A stretch of DNA of 64,000 nt from Candidatus Obscuribacter sp. (GCA_016718315.1 JADKDV010000003.1:620001-684000); one strand, 5' to 3'; positions 42,164-51,549 are shown, counted from the stretch's first letter. Made by a program: numbers and translations. The notes: generated from the letters alone by a model not told the origin.

Positions 42164-43231
42164 ATGATTTTGTCTCTGGGCAAACGTACAACCCAAGAAT
42201 CCGTCGAAAAAGTAGTCAGACGGCTACTCGAAAACGGGCTCGAAAGTCAGGTTGTCGTCAGTGGAGACATCACCCTGGTGGTTGTTACGTCCGATGCCGA
42301 GGCAATTGCCGGGCATTTCTTTAGCCAGTTAGAGGGTGTGGAAAAGGTCGTCAAACTGACAAACCGTACTCCCCTTGCTGCTGATAGCTGTGCTGTCGTC
42401 AATATTGGCAAAATAGACGGACCTCGCGGAAGGCTTAGCATTGGTGGTGGTCAGCCGGTAGTCATTGCTGGACCGTGTTCAGTTGAGAGCAAAGAGCATA
42501 TTTTTCAAACTGCTGAAGCTGTCCGCAACGCTGGCGCTAAGGCAGTCAGAGGCGGCGCTTACAAACCGCGTACTTCACCATACGACTTTCAGGGACTGGG
42601 GCTGGATGGTCTCAAGTTTATGGCTGAAGCCGGCGAAAAGTTTAAGTTGCCTGTTATTTCAGAAGTGATGGCTATCGAGCATATCGCCTCTGCTGAGCCC
42701 TACGTTGATATGTTTCAGGTAGGTGCGCGCAATATGTACAACTACGAGCTCCTCAAAGAGCTTGGTAGACAAAGCAAACCAGTGCTACTCAAGCGTGCTA
42801 TGTCCGCCACAATCGACGAGCTTTTGCAGTCGGCTGAGTATATTCTTGCTTCCGGCAACTTGCAGGTGGTTTTGTGTGAGCGCGGTATACGCACTTTTGA
42901 GACCAGAGTGCGCAATACTCTGGACCTGTCTGCCGTGGCAGTGCTCAAGTCTCTGACCAATTTGCCTGTACTGGTGGACCCATCGCATGCCACTGGCAAG
43001 CGCGATTATGTGCGAGCACTGAGCCGCGCTGCCATCGCCTGCGGTGCCGATGGTCTGGTTATAGAGTCGCATTGCCAGCCAGACAAGTCTGTCTCTGATG
43101 CCGCTCAGGCTATTACTCCTGATACTCTCAAACAAATTGTGCTGGACACAGCCGCTATCTATCAAGCGCTCAATTTGCGTGACCAGGACAAGCCCGTTGT
43201 TTCATCATGCGAGCCAGTTGTACTGAGATAG
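42164..43231 (+). CDS. aroF: 3-deoxy-7-phosphoheptulonate synthase (type I-beta)
   Basis: This enzyme joins phosphoenolpyruvate and erythrose 4-phosphate in the first step of aromatic amino acid synthesis. Residues 1-85 are the ferredoxin-like regulatory domain seen in Thermotoga-type enzymes. The TIM barrel follows with IAGPCSVES, RGGAYKPRTSPYDFQG, GARNMYNYELL, PVLLKRAMSATIDE, CERGIRTFE and VDPSHATGKR, which bind metal and substrates. I chose ATG 42164, because the family starts with MI-x-L; ATG 42122 adds 14 residues. An AGGTG-T-CACCT dyad lies between the two. It converges on the next gene with three bases between stops. Confidence 0.92.
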   Translation: MILSLGKRTTQESVEKVVRRLLENGLESQVVVSGDITLVVVTSDAEAIAGHFFSQLEGVEKVVKLTNRTPLAADSCAVVNIGKIDGPRGRLSIGGGQPVVIAGPCSVESKEHIFQTAEAVRNAGAKAVRGGAYKPRTSPYDFQGLGLDGLKFMAEAGEKFKLPVISEVMAIEHIASAEPYVDMFQVGARNMYNYELLKELGRQSKPVLLKRAMSATIDELLQSAEYILASGNLQVVLCERGIRTFETRVRNTLDLSAVAVLKSLTNLPVLVDPSHATGKRDYVRALSRAAIACGADGLVIESHCQPDKSVSDAAQAITPDTLKQIVLDTAAIYQALNLRDQDKPVVSSCEPVVLR

Positions 43232-43234
43232 TAC

Positions 43235-44260
43235 TCAGTCAGCTGGTTTAAATCTTCTGAGGATTTGCAAAAAGTCCAGACCAGGCATGACTGTTGACGG
43301 CACTGTGCCAATTATATCGACTACTTGTTTGCGAAATACTGGCTTGCCATTTTGAGACTTGCTTGGCACCTGGAGTGGCTCTCCGTTTTCGTCATAGATT
43401 GGACGCATGATGATTGCGCCAGAAATATGATTGAGGTCCTGAGCAAAGCGGTTAAAGCCTGCGCCATCAGCTCCGACTCCGCCGGTTTTTAGTCTCTGTA
43501 CTTCGATAAAGTGCGGAGATTTGCTACCCATGGGAGCTAGATAGTGATTGCGGCTGCTCATAATTATCAGTGTGCCGTCTTCCGGCAGTTCACCAGCATT
43601 GCATCTTTCGACTATTTCTTTGAGTACTGGATGCGCTGATGCCATGCTGTGCAGGCTTGAGTTGCGTGTCTCGTCGAGTGTTTGAGCACGGGCATCAAGA
43701 TGCCTTCTCAGGTCGGTCAAACGGCGTACATGATCGGTGACAACGGCGTCTTTAAGAGGAGTTTCGGGATGGTCTTTGCCCAGACTGTAAGAGTGAGGCA
43801 AGCGGTCCATCATCGCTTCTACCTGGATCACAGCCATTATTGCCAGGGCTTTTATCTCTTCGTGATCGCTGACAAATTTGAGACGATGCTCTTCTGTCGC
43901 GGCATAACGTGAGACTAGCTTGATTGCTTTAGTGTACGAGGCTGGCTTGTCTGTTTTGAGCTTTGCTTTAGCCGCATCCAGTCTCATCATTAGAGTATGA
44001 GTTCTGTTGGTCTCAAGCTCACGCTTGATGGTCTGTATTTCGCGCGAAATCTCGTTTTCGCTGACGGCTTCCAGTGCTTCTTCTTTAGCCCGCTGGATTT
44101 CTCTGATGCGTCTAGCTGCATCTAGAGCTATCGTGGACATATCACTCTTTTTGACGACCGACTGGCTCGTTATGAGAGGCTTGCGCTCTCCGATACCAAA
44201 ATCGGTGGCATTAAAATCACGCACTGGACTGAAGTTACGGGATGAATTAAATGATTGCAT
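43235..44260 (-). CDS. Hypothetical protein with coiled-coil N-terminus
   Basis: I do not recognise this 341-residue protein. Residues about 40-110 have helical heptad spacing (ISREIQTIKRELETNRTHTLMMRL in pieces). A central Ala/His/Asp-rich domain (about 130-230) and a C-terminal beta-rich domain with MSSRNHYLAPMGSKSPHFIEVQRL in pieces follow. No signal peptide or membrane segment is visible. ATG 44260 is preferred over 44359, which would add 33 residues of poor quality. It is divergent from the gene at 44425. Confidence 0.75.
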   Translation of the reverse strand: MQSFNSSRNFSPVRDFNATDFGIGERKPLITSQSVVKKSDMSTIALDAARRIREIQRAKEEALEAVSENEISREIQTIKRELETNRTHTLMMRLDAAKAKLKTDKPASYTKAIKLVSRYAATEEHRLKFVSDHEEIKALAIMAVIQVEAMMDRLPHSYSLGKDHPETPLKDAVVTDHVRRLTDLRRHLDARAQTLDETRNSSLHSMASAHPVLKEIVERCNAGELPEDGTLIIMSSRNHYLAPMGSKSPHFIEVQRLKTGGVGADGAGFNRFAQDLNHISGAIIMRPIYDENGEPLQVPSKSQNGKPVFRKQVVDIIGTVPSTVMPGLDFLQILRRFKPAD

Positions 44261-44324
44261 TATCGCCACGCTCAAGGAAACTTTGTGTAGGTTGATTATT
44301 AAGCAATGGCAGGCACTAGTCGAT

Positions 44325-44380
44325 TGGGGAAACTCCCCATCAGTTCGTACTTCTCCCACCGCCCCTTATCAAGGGGGCGC
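44325..44380. repeat. Two GC-rich hairpins in a divergent intergenic region
   Basis: TGGGGA-AAC-TCCCCA (44325-44339) is a perfect hairpin. CGCCCCTT-ATC-AAGGGGGCG (about 44360-44379) is a second, with one bulged base. Neither has a T-run. They could be regulatory structures of either flanking gene. Confidence 0.4.
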
Positions 44381-44424
44381 CTGTGGCACTTGCTTAGCCA
44401 GAATAGTTTTCTATACTGAGCCTG

Positions 44425-45381
44425 ATGGACTCAGCAAAGACTAGCTTTGAGCATTTATTAAATGGGGGGATTTACAGCCTTCTGCTAAAGCAGGACGGTC
44501 ACGATTTCCGGGCCCGCTATGTGCTGGCAAAGATTGTCCATCTCACCCCGCAGGTTGTGCATCTGGTCATTTTTGACCGCACTTTTGCCAAGAGACCGAC
44601 CCTGTCTGATGTGACTTTGCCCAATATGGCCTTGCCAGAGGACATTGAGGAGGCAAGAGCCCGTCATATGGCGGTTTCGCGTAAGCTATTTAGCTTGATG
44701 CGCCCCATCTATATTACTAAGAGCGATTGCACTGCCATGGAGCTGGCTGGTTGGCGACAGTGGCAATTTATGGAAGACCAGGAAGTAATGAAGGCGCCTG
44801 AGAGTTTTCCTTCTTCTGATAACTTTTCGGTATATAGAAGAATATTTTTGATGACTGGAATACCGGCAGCATTTTTGCAGGCTGCTGTTTTTTATTATCA
44901 CGATGGTCCTATCGTCGGACTGATTGCCTTTCTTATCACATTGCCTGTTTTTGGACTTGGTATGGTGGCAACTCAGCGCATGGCTGTTAAACGCAAGCTA
45001 AAACAAAAACTGGCTGGCAGCAAAGCAGAAGTGGATGCAAGTGATATAAAAGGTGCGATGTCTGCTTTTCAAATGGAAGAAGTGGCTGTGCCATTGACTT
45101 TTGAGAGTGCATACAGGCTTTGCAAAAAGGCTATCTATTGCCTCAAAAATGTCAAAATTTTGGAGCAAGATGAGCAGACCGGCACTATAGAAGCAGAAGT
45201 GCCGCCGACTCTTACCTATGAAGGTGAGTCTGTGACGATAAGTTTGTTTGTGCTTGATGATAACCAATGTGGCGTGGTGGTATCGAGCGTGCCTCGCAGC
45301 GGTGGTGAGATTGACATGGGTCGCAACATGGGCAATGTCATGACGATTTTGGATGTTTTAAAAGACAAGGCTAATTATTGA
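44425..45381 (+). CDS. Membrane protein of unknown function
   Basis: The 318-residue protein has a soluble N-terminal domain of about 135 residues, then two transmembrane helices (about 140-158 and 165-187, PAAFLQAAVFYYHDGPIVGLIAFLITLPVFGLG in pieces), a basic stretch, and a C-terminal soluble domain. I recognise no domain. ATG 44425 has no clear ribosome binding site. It is divergent from the coiled-coil gene at 43235-44260 and followed by a 7-bp inverted repeat (45381-45400). Confidence 0.65.
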   Translation: MDSAKTSFEHLLNGGIYSLLLKQDGHDFRARYVLAKIVHLTPQVVHLVIFDRTFAKRPTLSDVTLPNMALPEDIEEARARHMAVSRKLFSLMRPIYITKSDCTAMELAGWRQWQFMEDQEVMKAPESFPSSDNFSVYRRIFLMTGIPAAFLQAAVFYYHDGPIVGLIAFLITLPVFGLGMVATQRMAVKRKLKQKLAGSKAEVDASDIKGAMSAFQMEEVAVPLTFESAYRLCKKAIYCLKNVKILEQDEQTGTIEAEVPPTLTYEGESVTISLFVLDDNQCGVVVSSVPRSGGEIDMGRNMGNVMTILDVLKDKANY

Positions 45382-45489
45382 TTGCATTGATGTATGCAAT
45401 GGGCGTGTTGCGCATATATCGCCGCGGCGGTAATTGCAAGTTAGCATCAAATATTGCAATATAGGCGCGGTAAAGGAATAGCATCAAAT
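45381..45489. promoter_or_regulatory. Leader region with inverted and direct repeats before the permease
   Basis: ATTGCAT (45381-45387) pairs with ATGCAAT (45394-45400). An 11-bp direct repeat TAGCATCAAAT occurs at 45442-45452 and again at 45479-45489, where it meets the permease start codon. The second copy spans the region between AAGGA (45473-45477) and the ATG, so a factor bound there, or an RNA structure, could affect translation. Confidence 0.35.
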
Positions 45490-46924
45490 GTTGACCGGAA
45501 TTTTATGCCTCACGGTTTTTCTCATCATGGCGCTAGCTATGTATGGGAGGAAGATTTCGGCACTACTCGCATTACCACTGATGGCTTTTGCAATTGCTTT
45601 GATTGGTGGCGTGGAGCCGCAAGCAATAGTCAAAGAAGTTTTTGCAAACGGTGCTGTCAAACTCCATAACGCCTACACTGCCACTATGTTTGGCGCCATG
45701 CTGGCGGAGCTAATCAACAAGCATGGTATGGCTAAATCACTGGTCCGTTTTGTTGCTGAGTTTGCTGGCGATAGTCCTTATATACTTGGCGTGATGCTCA
45801 CTCTTGTTACTGCATTGCTCTTTAGTACCCTGGGCGGACTGGGAGCGGTGATTATGGTTGGTACCATTATTTTGCCAGTGATGCTCTCCATAGGCATACC
45901 CGCCCTGGCTGCCGCCGGCTTATTTTTGTTTGGTATCTCCATTGGTGGCATCTTTAATCTCACTAACTGGCAGCTTTATACTGACGTACTCAAAATAGAT
46001 CAGGCAACAATTTTTGGTTTTGTCGCTCCCTTTTCGCTTGTACTGGCCTTTGTTGTTTTGCTTTTTTTACTTATAGAGCTAAAAGACAGGCGCAACTGGC
46101 TCTACTTTGGCGCTGGGCTGCTTGGGCTGGGCGCTCTGTATTTTCCGCTACAAGCGTTAAGTCCAGCGCAAGCACCAGGAGCGGTCAAGGCTATAGCGGC
46201 AGGCGATGTCTCTGCTCTGACTCAAACTATCTCTGGTTTGTCCTACCAGACGGCGGCAGTGATGCTGGTGTTACTTGCTCTTTATGCTACTTATCGCCAT
46301 TATAATAAGCAAGACAACTTACCAGCTGTCAGTCTTTTGACACCGATTGTGCCACTTATATTTGTGCTTTTATTTCGCTGGGATATCATTCCGGCTTTTA
46401 TTCTCGGGCTTGTGTACGGCACTCTCACTACCTGGCGCCGCGACTCAATCAATATCCTGACACGCTCAATTATTGACGGTGTAAGCAATGTTATTCCGGC
46501 GGTACTGCTTATGATGGGCATCGGCATGCTCATTAACGCTGTGATGGATAAGGGCGTATCCAGTGCCATTGCTCCCATCATCCAAGCTGTTATCCCCAGT
46601 CACAGTCTCTGGTATGTCATTACATTTACTTTGATTGCACCACTTGCCCTGTACCGTGGACCGCTCAGTCTCTGGGGCATGGGTAGTGGGCTGGTGTCAC
46701 TGGTGCTCAAGGTGACCAGTCTCAGCGCTCAAGCTGTGATGGGCATGCTGCTCAGTGTGGGGCAGATACAGGGTATTTGCGATCCTACTAACACACAAAA
46801 TATCTGGGTGGCTACTTATCTCAGTGTTGATACTCAGACTATTTTGCGCAAGACTATTCCTTATGCCTGGCTGGCAGTCCTTATGGGACTGTGTCTGGCT
46901 GTTTATAAGGGATTTGTGCAATGA
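45488..46924 (+). CDS. Membrane permease of the CitMHS/ArsB-NhaD-like type
   Basis: The 478-residue protein has 10-12 hydrophobic helices, including residues 2-20, 24-40, 55-75, 95-130, 135-160, 180-200 and several after 240. The layout and the pattern of paired inverted halves fit the citrate/dicarboxylate-type transporter superfamily; the substrate cannot be told. It is overlapped by four bases (ATGA) with the hydantoinase gene, so uptake of the hydantoinase substrate (a cyclic amide, such as 5-oxoproline or a hydantoin) is a fair guess. ATG 45488 has AAGGA upstream. Confidence 0.75.
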   Translation: MLTGILCLTVFLIMALAMYGRKISALLALPLMAFAIALIGGVEPQAIVKEVFANGAVKLHNAYTATMFGAMLAELINKHGMAKSLVRFVAEFAGDSPYILGVMLTLVTALLFSTLGGLGAVIMVGTIILPVMLSIGIPALAAAGLFLFGISIGGIFNLTNWQLYTDVLKIDQATIFGFVAPFSLVLAFVVLLFLLIELKDRRNWLYFGAGLLGLGALYFPLQALSPAQAPGAVKAIAAGDVSALTQTISGLSYQTAAVMLVLLALYATYRHYNKQDNLPAVSLLTPIVPLIFVLLFRWDIIPAFILGLVYGTLTTWRRDSINILTRSIIDGVSNVIPAVLLMMGIGMLINAVMDKGVSSAIAPIIQAVIPSHSLWYVITFTLIAPLALYRGPLSLWGMGSGLVSLVLKVTSLSAQAVMGMLLSVGQIQGICDPTNTQNIWVATYLSVDTQTILRKTIPYAWLAVLMGLCLAVYKGFVQ

Positions 46925-49176
46925 CAGAGCAAAATGCCAGTATCCGCATTGGTATCGATGTCGGTGGCACATTTACCCATGCTGTAGCAATTGACGCTAG
47001 CGGCAATAAGCTCATCGGTAAAGCCAAAGTGCCCACCAGCCATAGTGCCCCAGAAGGCGTGGCCAGGGGCATTGTCGAGGCTTTGCATAATCTCTTAGAG
47101 AGTGCAGATATTGCCTCAGATCAAGTCTCATTTATCGCCCATAGCACGACACAGGCTACCAATGCCTTGCTTGAAGGCGATGTGGCTAAAGTGGGCATCC
47201 TTGGTATGTCCACAGCGGCACTGGCCCCTCTGGCAAAATCTGCTACAAAGCTAGGGCGAGTGCCACTGGCCCAGGGTATCTATATGGAGACTGCTCACAA
47301 ATTTATAGTGGTGCCCGATAAAAAGCCTGTCTCTGAGGCTCTGGTCGAGGCTGCTATTAAGGAGCTCTCGGCTCAGGGCTGCACTGTAATTGCTGTATCA
47401 GAAGCCTTTAGTGTGGATAGTCCCGGCAACGAAGAGTTGGTCCTGGCAATTTGTCAGCGTATGAATCTACTGGCTACATCTGGCTCCGAAGTCAGTCGCC
47501 TTTATGGACTAAAAGTACGCACTCGCACAGCCGCCATCAATGCTGCCATTTTGCCTAAGATGATTGAGTCAGCTAATTTGACCGAAGAAAGTGTGCGCAA
47601 ATCTGGTATCAATGCACCAATTATGATTATGCGTTCGGACGGCGGCGTTATGGACATTGACTCCATGCGCAAGCGTCCTATCCTTTCCATTCTTTCGGGA
47701 CCGGCTGCTGGTGTGGCTGCTGCCATGATGTTTCTCAAAATATCCGATGGTGTATTTTTAGAAGTCGGCGGCACCAGTACTGATATCTCGGCAATCGCCA
47801 ATGGCCGAGCGCTGGTGCGCTCAGCCGAGATAGGCGGACACAAAGTCTATATGCGTACCCTTGATGTGCGCACAATTGGTGTGGCAGGCGGCTCCATGCC
47901 CAGATTGAGCGGCAGTGATGTGATTGATATTGGTCCGCGCAGCGCTCATATCGCTGGGCTCAAATACGCATCCTTTGTGCCACCACTTGCTGGCGAGTCC
48001 GGCAGCCTAACTGATAGCTCGCGGTTTGCATCAAACAAATTGAGTGTTTTGCTCACCAAACCCTTGCCTAAAGATCCGGCAGACTATCTGGAGTTGCTCT
48101 TGCAAGAAGAGCCGCCTGTCAAATTTACCTTGACCCCGACATGTGCTTCTAATTTGCTTGGGCTGGTGCCTGACGGCGACTGTGCTCGCGGCAATCTCGG
48201 CGATATCAAAGCTGGCTTTGCAGCTCTAGCTAAGCACCTAGGCAAACCTGTGGCTGACCAGGCTGGTATAGATGCCTCAAGCAATGAGCTTGCTACCAGG
48301 ATGCTTACACTTGCAGCTGATAAGTGTATCCCCACTGTAAAGGCTCTTATTGCCGAGCACAAGCTTGATAGCGAGCTAACAGTTTTGGTGGGCGGAGGTG
48401 GTGGTGCTGCCGCCATTGTGCCTTTTGTCGGTAAGACAATGGGGCTTACTGCCACACTGGCTGAGCATGCTGATGTTATATCGGCTATTGGTGTGGCCAT
48501 GGCGCTCATCCGAGAAACAATCGAGAAGCAAGTAGCTAGTCCTGCTGCCGCTGGCGAGACCATACTAGCGATGAGACAAGAAGTGTTTGAAGCTGTGCAT
48601 AAAATGGGCGCAGATCCTGCCACTATTGAAGTGCATATCGAAATTGATAGTAAGACAAGTATTGTCCGTGCCACTGCTTGTGGTGCAAGCAAAGCCACCG
48701 GGGCAGCGCAAGGTGTAAGACCGGACGATGAGGCGCGGTGTGAGGTGGCAGCTAAGAGTCTGCGTCTGTCTGCCAGTGATGTCAGTGAGGTCTGCCGCTC
48801 AAATTATTTCACCATATATGGTGCCAAGCGTAAGCGCCATGCTGAGCTGTTTGGCATTAAGTTACCAATTATGGGCAGTGAGACTTTTAGCCTGCGCGTG
48901 GTAGACCTGGAAGGGGTCGTGCGGTTACAAGCCACAAGCGGTGCGGCCAAGAGCACTACTAAAGAAGCAGCCGAAGACACAATCAGTGAGCTAATCGAGG
49001 CCCATTCGCTCTGGGGTGATGCTGGTAAAACGATACCGGACATTATGCTCTTACTGGGAGCCAAGATTATTGACCTGTCTGGTCTTCTTAATGAGAGTCA
49101 GGTCTTGACTCTGGCTCGCCCTGAGCTGGCCAGCCTGCCTGCTAACCACAACGTGCTTGTGCTGGCAAAGTTTTAG
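46921..49176 (+). CDS. Hydantoinase/oxoprolinase family protein, HyuA type
   Basis: The 751-residue protein belongs to the HyuA half of the ATP-dependent hydantoinase/oxoprolinase family. It shows IGIDVGGTFTHAVAID at the start (ATP-binding fold), HSTTQATNALLEGD, the metal/nucleotide motif MRSDGGVMDID, and LSGPAAGVAAAM. A more variable C-terminal part (about 540-751) follows. No HyuB gene is beside it, so this could be a stand-alone enzyme or one with a distant partner. ATG 46921 overlaps the permease stop. The substrate is not known. Confidence 0.85.
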   Translation: MTEQNASIRIGIDVGGTFTHAVAIDASGNKLIGKAKVPTSHSAPEGVARGIVEALHNLLESADIASDQVSFIAHSTTQATNALLEGDVAKVGILGMSTAALAPLAKSATKLGRVPLAQGIYMETAHKFIVVPDKKPVSEALVEAAIKELSAQGCTVIAVSEAFSVDSPGNEELVLAICQRMNLLATSGSEVSRLYGLKVRTRTAAINAAILPKMIESANLTEESVRKSGINAPIMIMRSDGGVMDIDSMRKRPILSILSGPAAGVAAAMMFLKISDGVFLEVGGTSTDISAIANGRALVRSAEIGGHKVYMRTLDVRTIGVAGGSMPRLSGSDVIDIGPRSAHIAGLKYASFVPPLAGESGSLTDSSRFASNKLSVLLTKPLPKDPADYLELLLQEEPPVKFTLTPTCASNLLGLVPDGDCARGNLGDIKAGFAALAKHLGKPVADQAGIDASSNELATRMLTLAADKCIPTVKALIAEHKLDSELTVLVGGGGGAAAIVPFVGKTMGLTATLAEHADVISAIGVAMALIRETIEKQVASPAAAGETILAMRQEVFEAVHKMGADPATIEVHIEIDSKTSIVRATACGASKATGAAQGVRPDDEARCEVAAKSLRLSASDVSEVCRSNYFTIYGAKRKRHAELFGIKLPIMGSETFSLRVVDLEGVVRLQATSGAAKSTTKEAAEDTISELIEAHSLWGDAGKTIPDIMLLLGAKIIDLSGLLNESQVLTLARPELASLPANHNVLVLAKF

Positions 49177-49183
49177 TACCAGT

Positions 49184-49603
49184 ATGAGCGGAGACGATTG
49201 GCAAAAAAGATTTGCACAGGGGATAGACGAGTTTAACCGTCAAGAATATTTTGATTGCCACGAAACTCTTGAAGACTGCTGGCGCGAACAACCTGGGGTG
49301 GAGCGTGAAGCCACTCAAGGCATAATCCAAATAGCCGTGGCTTACTATCACCTCAAAAGAGGCAATGTCAAGGGTGGGCTCAAGTTATTTGAACGTGGTT
49401 TGCCGCGGGTCAAAAAATTTGCCCCCATTTGCCTGGGTCTTGACCTGGCAAATCTGGCCGAGCAGGTGGAGATTGATCACAAGTTGTTGCAACTTTGTCC
49501 TCAGAACAGTCCGGCGTCATTGCGCTTTGCCCTGATTAGAGCGGCAGATGCGGCAATTGAGCCAGTTGCGCCACTGGTTGCCTCAGATGATTCGGTAATC
49601 TAA
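49184..49603 (+). CDS. DUF309 family protein
   Basis: The 139-residue protein shows GIDEFNRQEYFDCHETLEDCWRE, in pieces FNRQEYFDCHETLE and CWRE, then QGIIQIAVAYYHLKRGNxxGG. This matches DUF309, a helical family with a conserved His and Glu in FDxHExLE and a role unknown so far. The normal length is 120-150. ATG 49184 is chosen because the earlier TTG-type start at 49157 is inside the hydantoinase gene. It follows the hydantoinase gene closely. Confidence 0.85.
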   Translation: MSGDDWQKRFAQGIDEFNRQEYFDCHETLEDCWREQPGVEREATQGIIQIAVAYYHLKRGNVKGGLKLFERGLPRVKKFAPICLGLDLANLAEQVEIDHKLLQLCPQNSPASLRFALIRAADAAIEPVAPLVASDDSVI

Positions 49604-49650
49604 GCTTGTTGTCCAATTAATCTATCTAAGCTATCATCAGAGTCTATCGC

Positions 49651-50631
49651 GTGAGCGAAAAAGCAAAGCTCTCCCAGGCTTGCCATTACCATATCCATCT
49701 TGAAAATATCAAAGTGAAGCCCAACAGTACTATTTTAGTTGTTGATGACGAAGTGGCTAACACCACGCTCTTAGGCGAAGTCCTGAAGAAAGCTGGTTAC
49801 GGCGTCAATTCTGCCAATGACGGTTTTAAAGCCATTGCTGCTTGCAAGGTCCGCACTCCTGATGCCATTGTGCTCGATTTGCACATGCCCTTGATGGGCG
49901 GCATGGAAGTCTATAACAGGCTGCGTTCCGAAGAAAAAACCGCTTCTATTCCTATTATTTTTTTGGCGGCAAGAGACAAGAGTCTGCCTACCTTTAGCGG
50001 TGACGACGCCAGCAACGAAGACATCATCTTTAAGCCCATTGAGCCCACCGAGCTACTGAGCCGGGTCAAGAGCGTGCTCAAAGAAAAAGCTTTGAGAGAC
50101 GAACTCAAGCGTAAAGAGCAGCAAATTAAGGAGCTGACCCTGACAGATGCCCTGACATCTCTCAAGTCATCTCGCTACCTTGATGAATTTATGCAAATTG
50201 GTATCCGCCAGGCCAAGCGCTATAGCGTGCCTATGTCGGTTGTTGTGATGGAGCTAGACAATCACGCTGAGCTGGCTAAGTCGCTCAATGCCCAATCTTT
50301 TGACGCACTGGTGTCGCAAGTAGGCGGGCTAGTTGCCAAGCAAATGCGTGAGTCGGACATTGTGGTCCGCACCAATACTTGCGAATTTACAGTGGTCCTC
50401 ACCTGTACCTCCAAAGAAGGCGCAATTGAAGTAGCCGAAAGGCTGAGGACTTCGATTACAACATCCACATTTGCTGTGGGGGCTGATTCTAAGGCTCTGA
50501 CCTGCTCAGTCGGTATCTGCCAGTATGCAAAGCACATGGATGATGACGGATCGGTGCTGATGTCTCATGCCCGGGCGGCTGTAAGCCATGCCCATGCCTC
50601 TGGCGGCAATATGACATTGATGGCTGAATAG
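49651..50631 (+). CDS. Response regulator with degenerate GGDEF domain
   Basis: The 326-residue protein has an intact receiver (about residues 25-145): acidic DDE, phosphoacceptor Asp76 (VLDLHMP), and Lys in FKPIEP. A linker helix leads to a GGDEF domain (about 165-325) with LTDALTSLKSSRYLDEFM in pieces, but the signature reads NTCEF (242-246) instead of GGDEF. The two glycines and the first Asp are lost, so diguanylate cyclase activity is unlikely, though the C-terminal SVGICQ strand is preserved. Start GTG 49651. It may relay a phosphorylation signal by binding a partner. Confidence 0.85.
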   Translation: MSEKAKLSQACHYHIHLENIKVKPNSTILVVDDEVANTTLLGEVLKKAGYGVNSANDGFKAIAACKVRTPDAIVLDLHMPLMGGMEVYNRLRSEEKTASIPIIFLAARDKSLPTFSGDDASNEDIIFKPIEPTELLSRVKSVLKEKALRDELKRKEQQIKELTLTDALTSLKSSRYLDEFMQIGIRQAKRYSVPMSVVVMELDNHAELAKSLNAQSFDALVSQVGGLVAKQMRESDIVVRTNTCEFTVVLTCTSKEGAIEVAERLRTSITTSTFAVGADSKALTCSVGICQYAKHMDDDGSVLMSHARAAVSHAHASGGNMTLMAE

Positions 50632-50719
50632 CAGCTAATTTTTTGGAGCATTACCTTACTTATTCGAAGGGCATACCCCTTTTTATTTGGCTGGCTGGCT
50701 ATGCTAATATGTACGTCAT

Positions 50720-50793
50720 CGGGGCGTAGCGCAGCTTGGTAGCGTGTCCGTTTCGGGTGCGGAAGGCCGGAGGTTCAAATCCTCTCGCCCCGA
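50720..50793 (+). tRNA. tRNA-Pro (CGG)
   Basis: The acceptor arms CGGGGCG and CGCCCCG pair perfectly at the ends, the D-arm has AGCTTGGTA, the anticodon loop TTCGGGT gives CGG, and the T-loop is TTCAAAT. It is 74 bases, with discriminator A and no encoded CCA. It lies alone, ahead of ruvA. Confidence 0.97.
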
Positions 50794-50847
50794 TATTTTT
50801 TAATCCAACGCACTGGATTTGCCTTAAGTCAAAAAGACGTCAACATC

Positions 50848-51489
50848 ATGTTTGCTTACCTCAAAGGCACTATTCAGGCAAAAGAAATGAGCGGCGGTCC
50901 GGTGGACCGGCTGGTCCTTGATGTCTCAGGTGTGGGCTTTGAGCTATCGGTCTCGCACAATACGCTCATGACTGTCGGTCAGATTGGCGATGATGTCATT
51001 GTCCATGTCTCACTTGCTGTGAGAGAAAACGACTGGACCCTCTTTGGTTTTGCCACTCAAGATGAGCGCACACTCTTTGGGCTCTTGCAGTCAGTCAGTG
51101 GTATTGGTCCAAGACTGGCGCTGGCACTAGTCGGTACACTCGGGGTCGATACTCTGGTGGACGCAGTGCTTAGCGAAAATCAAAAAATGATCTCGCAGGC
51201 TCCAGGTGTAGGCGCCAAAGTGGCACAAAGGATAATCCTTGAGATCAAAGGCAAAATAAAAGACTTTGCTGGCACAAGAGGTATGGCAGCTAGCGCTCCG
51301 GCCGGTAGTGATCGCGCTAAAAATGCAGTAGGCGAAGAAGTGACCGAAATATTGCAGCATTATGGCTACACCCCCACCGAAATCCACGGCGCTATCAAGC
51401 AAGCCTCAAAAGACGGTGTGGCAATGGATACAGCCGAAGAACTATTGCGCTACACTCTAAAATTACTGGGAGCCAAAGCAGTCAAATAG
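50848..51489 (+). CDS. ruvA: Holliday junction branch-migration protein RuvA
   Basis: RuvA tetramers bind four-way junctions and load the RuvB motor in recombination repair. The 213-residue protein shows the OB-fold start FAYLKGTI, VRENDWTLFGF, and two helix-hairpin-helix motifs (SGIGPRLALAL and APGVGAKVAQRIILEIKGK in parts). The C-terminal third domain that binds RuvB is also present (YTPTEIHGAI). ATG 50848 is the clear start. ruvB and ruvC are not next to it. Confidence 0.95.
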   Translation: MFAYLKGTIQAKEMSGGPVDRLVLDVSGVGFELSVSHNTLMTVGQIGDDVIVHVSLAVRENDWTLFGFATQDERTLFGLLQSVSGIGPRLALALVGTLGVDTLVDAVLSENQKMISQAPGVGAKVAQRIILEIKGKIKDFAGTRGMAASAPAGSDRAKNAVGEEVTEILQHYGYTPTEIHGAIKQASKDGVAMDTAEELLRYTLKLLGAKAVK

Positions 51490-51549
51490 GTAGCCGCTTG
51501 GACTGCACCACTGGTGGTGTTGTCTCATTATGGTGAGCATAGATTTTAG

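Noticed and set aside
48084..48698. A 204-codon minus-strand open frame inside the hydantoinase gene
   Set aside because: It is antisense to conserved coding sequence and consists of Ser/Ala/Pro-rich sequence with no family pattern.
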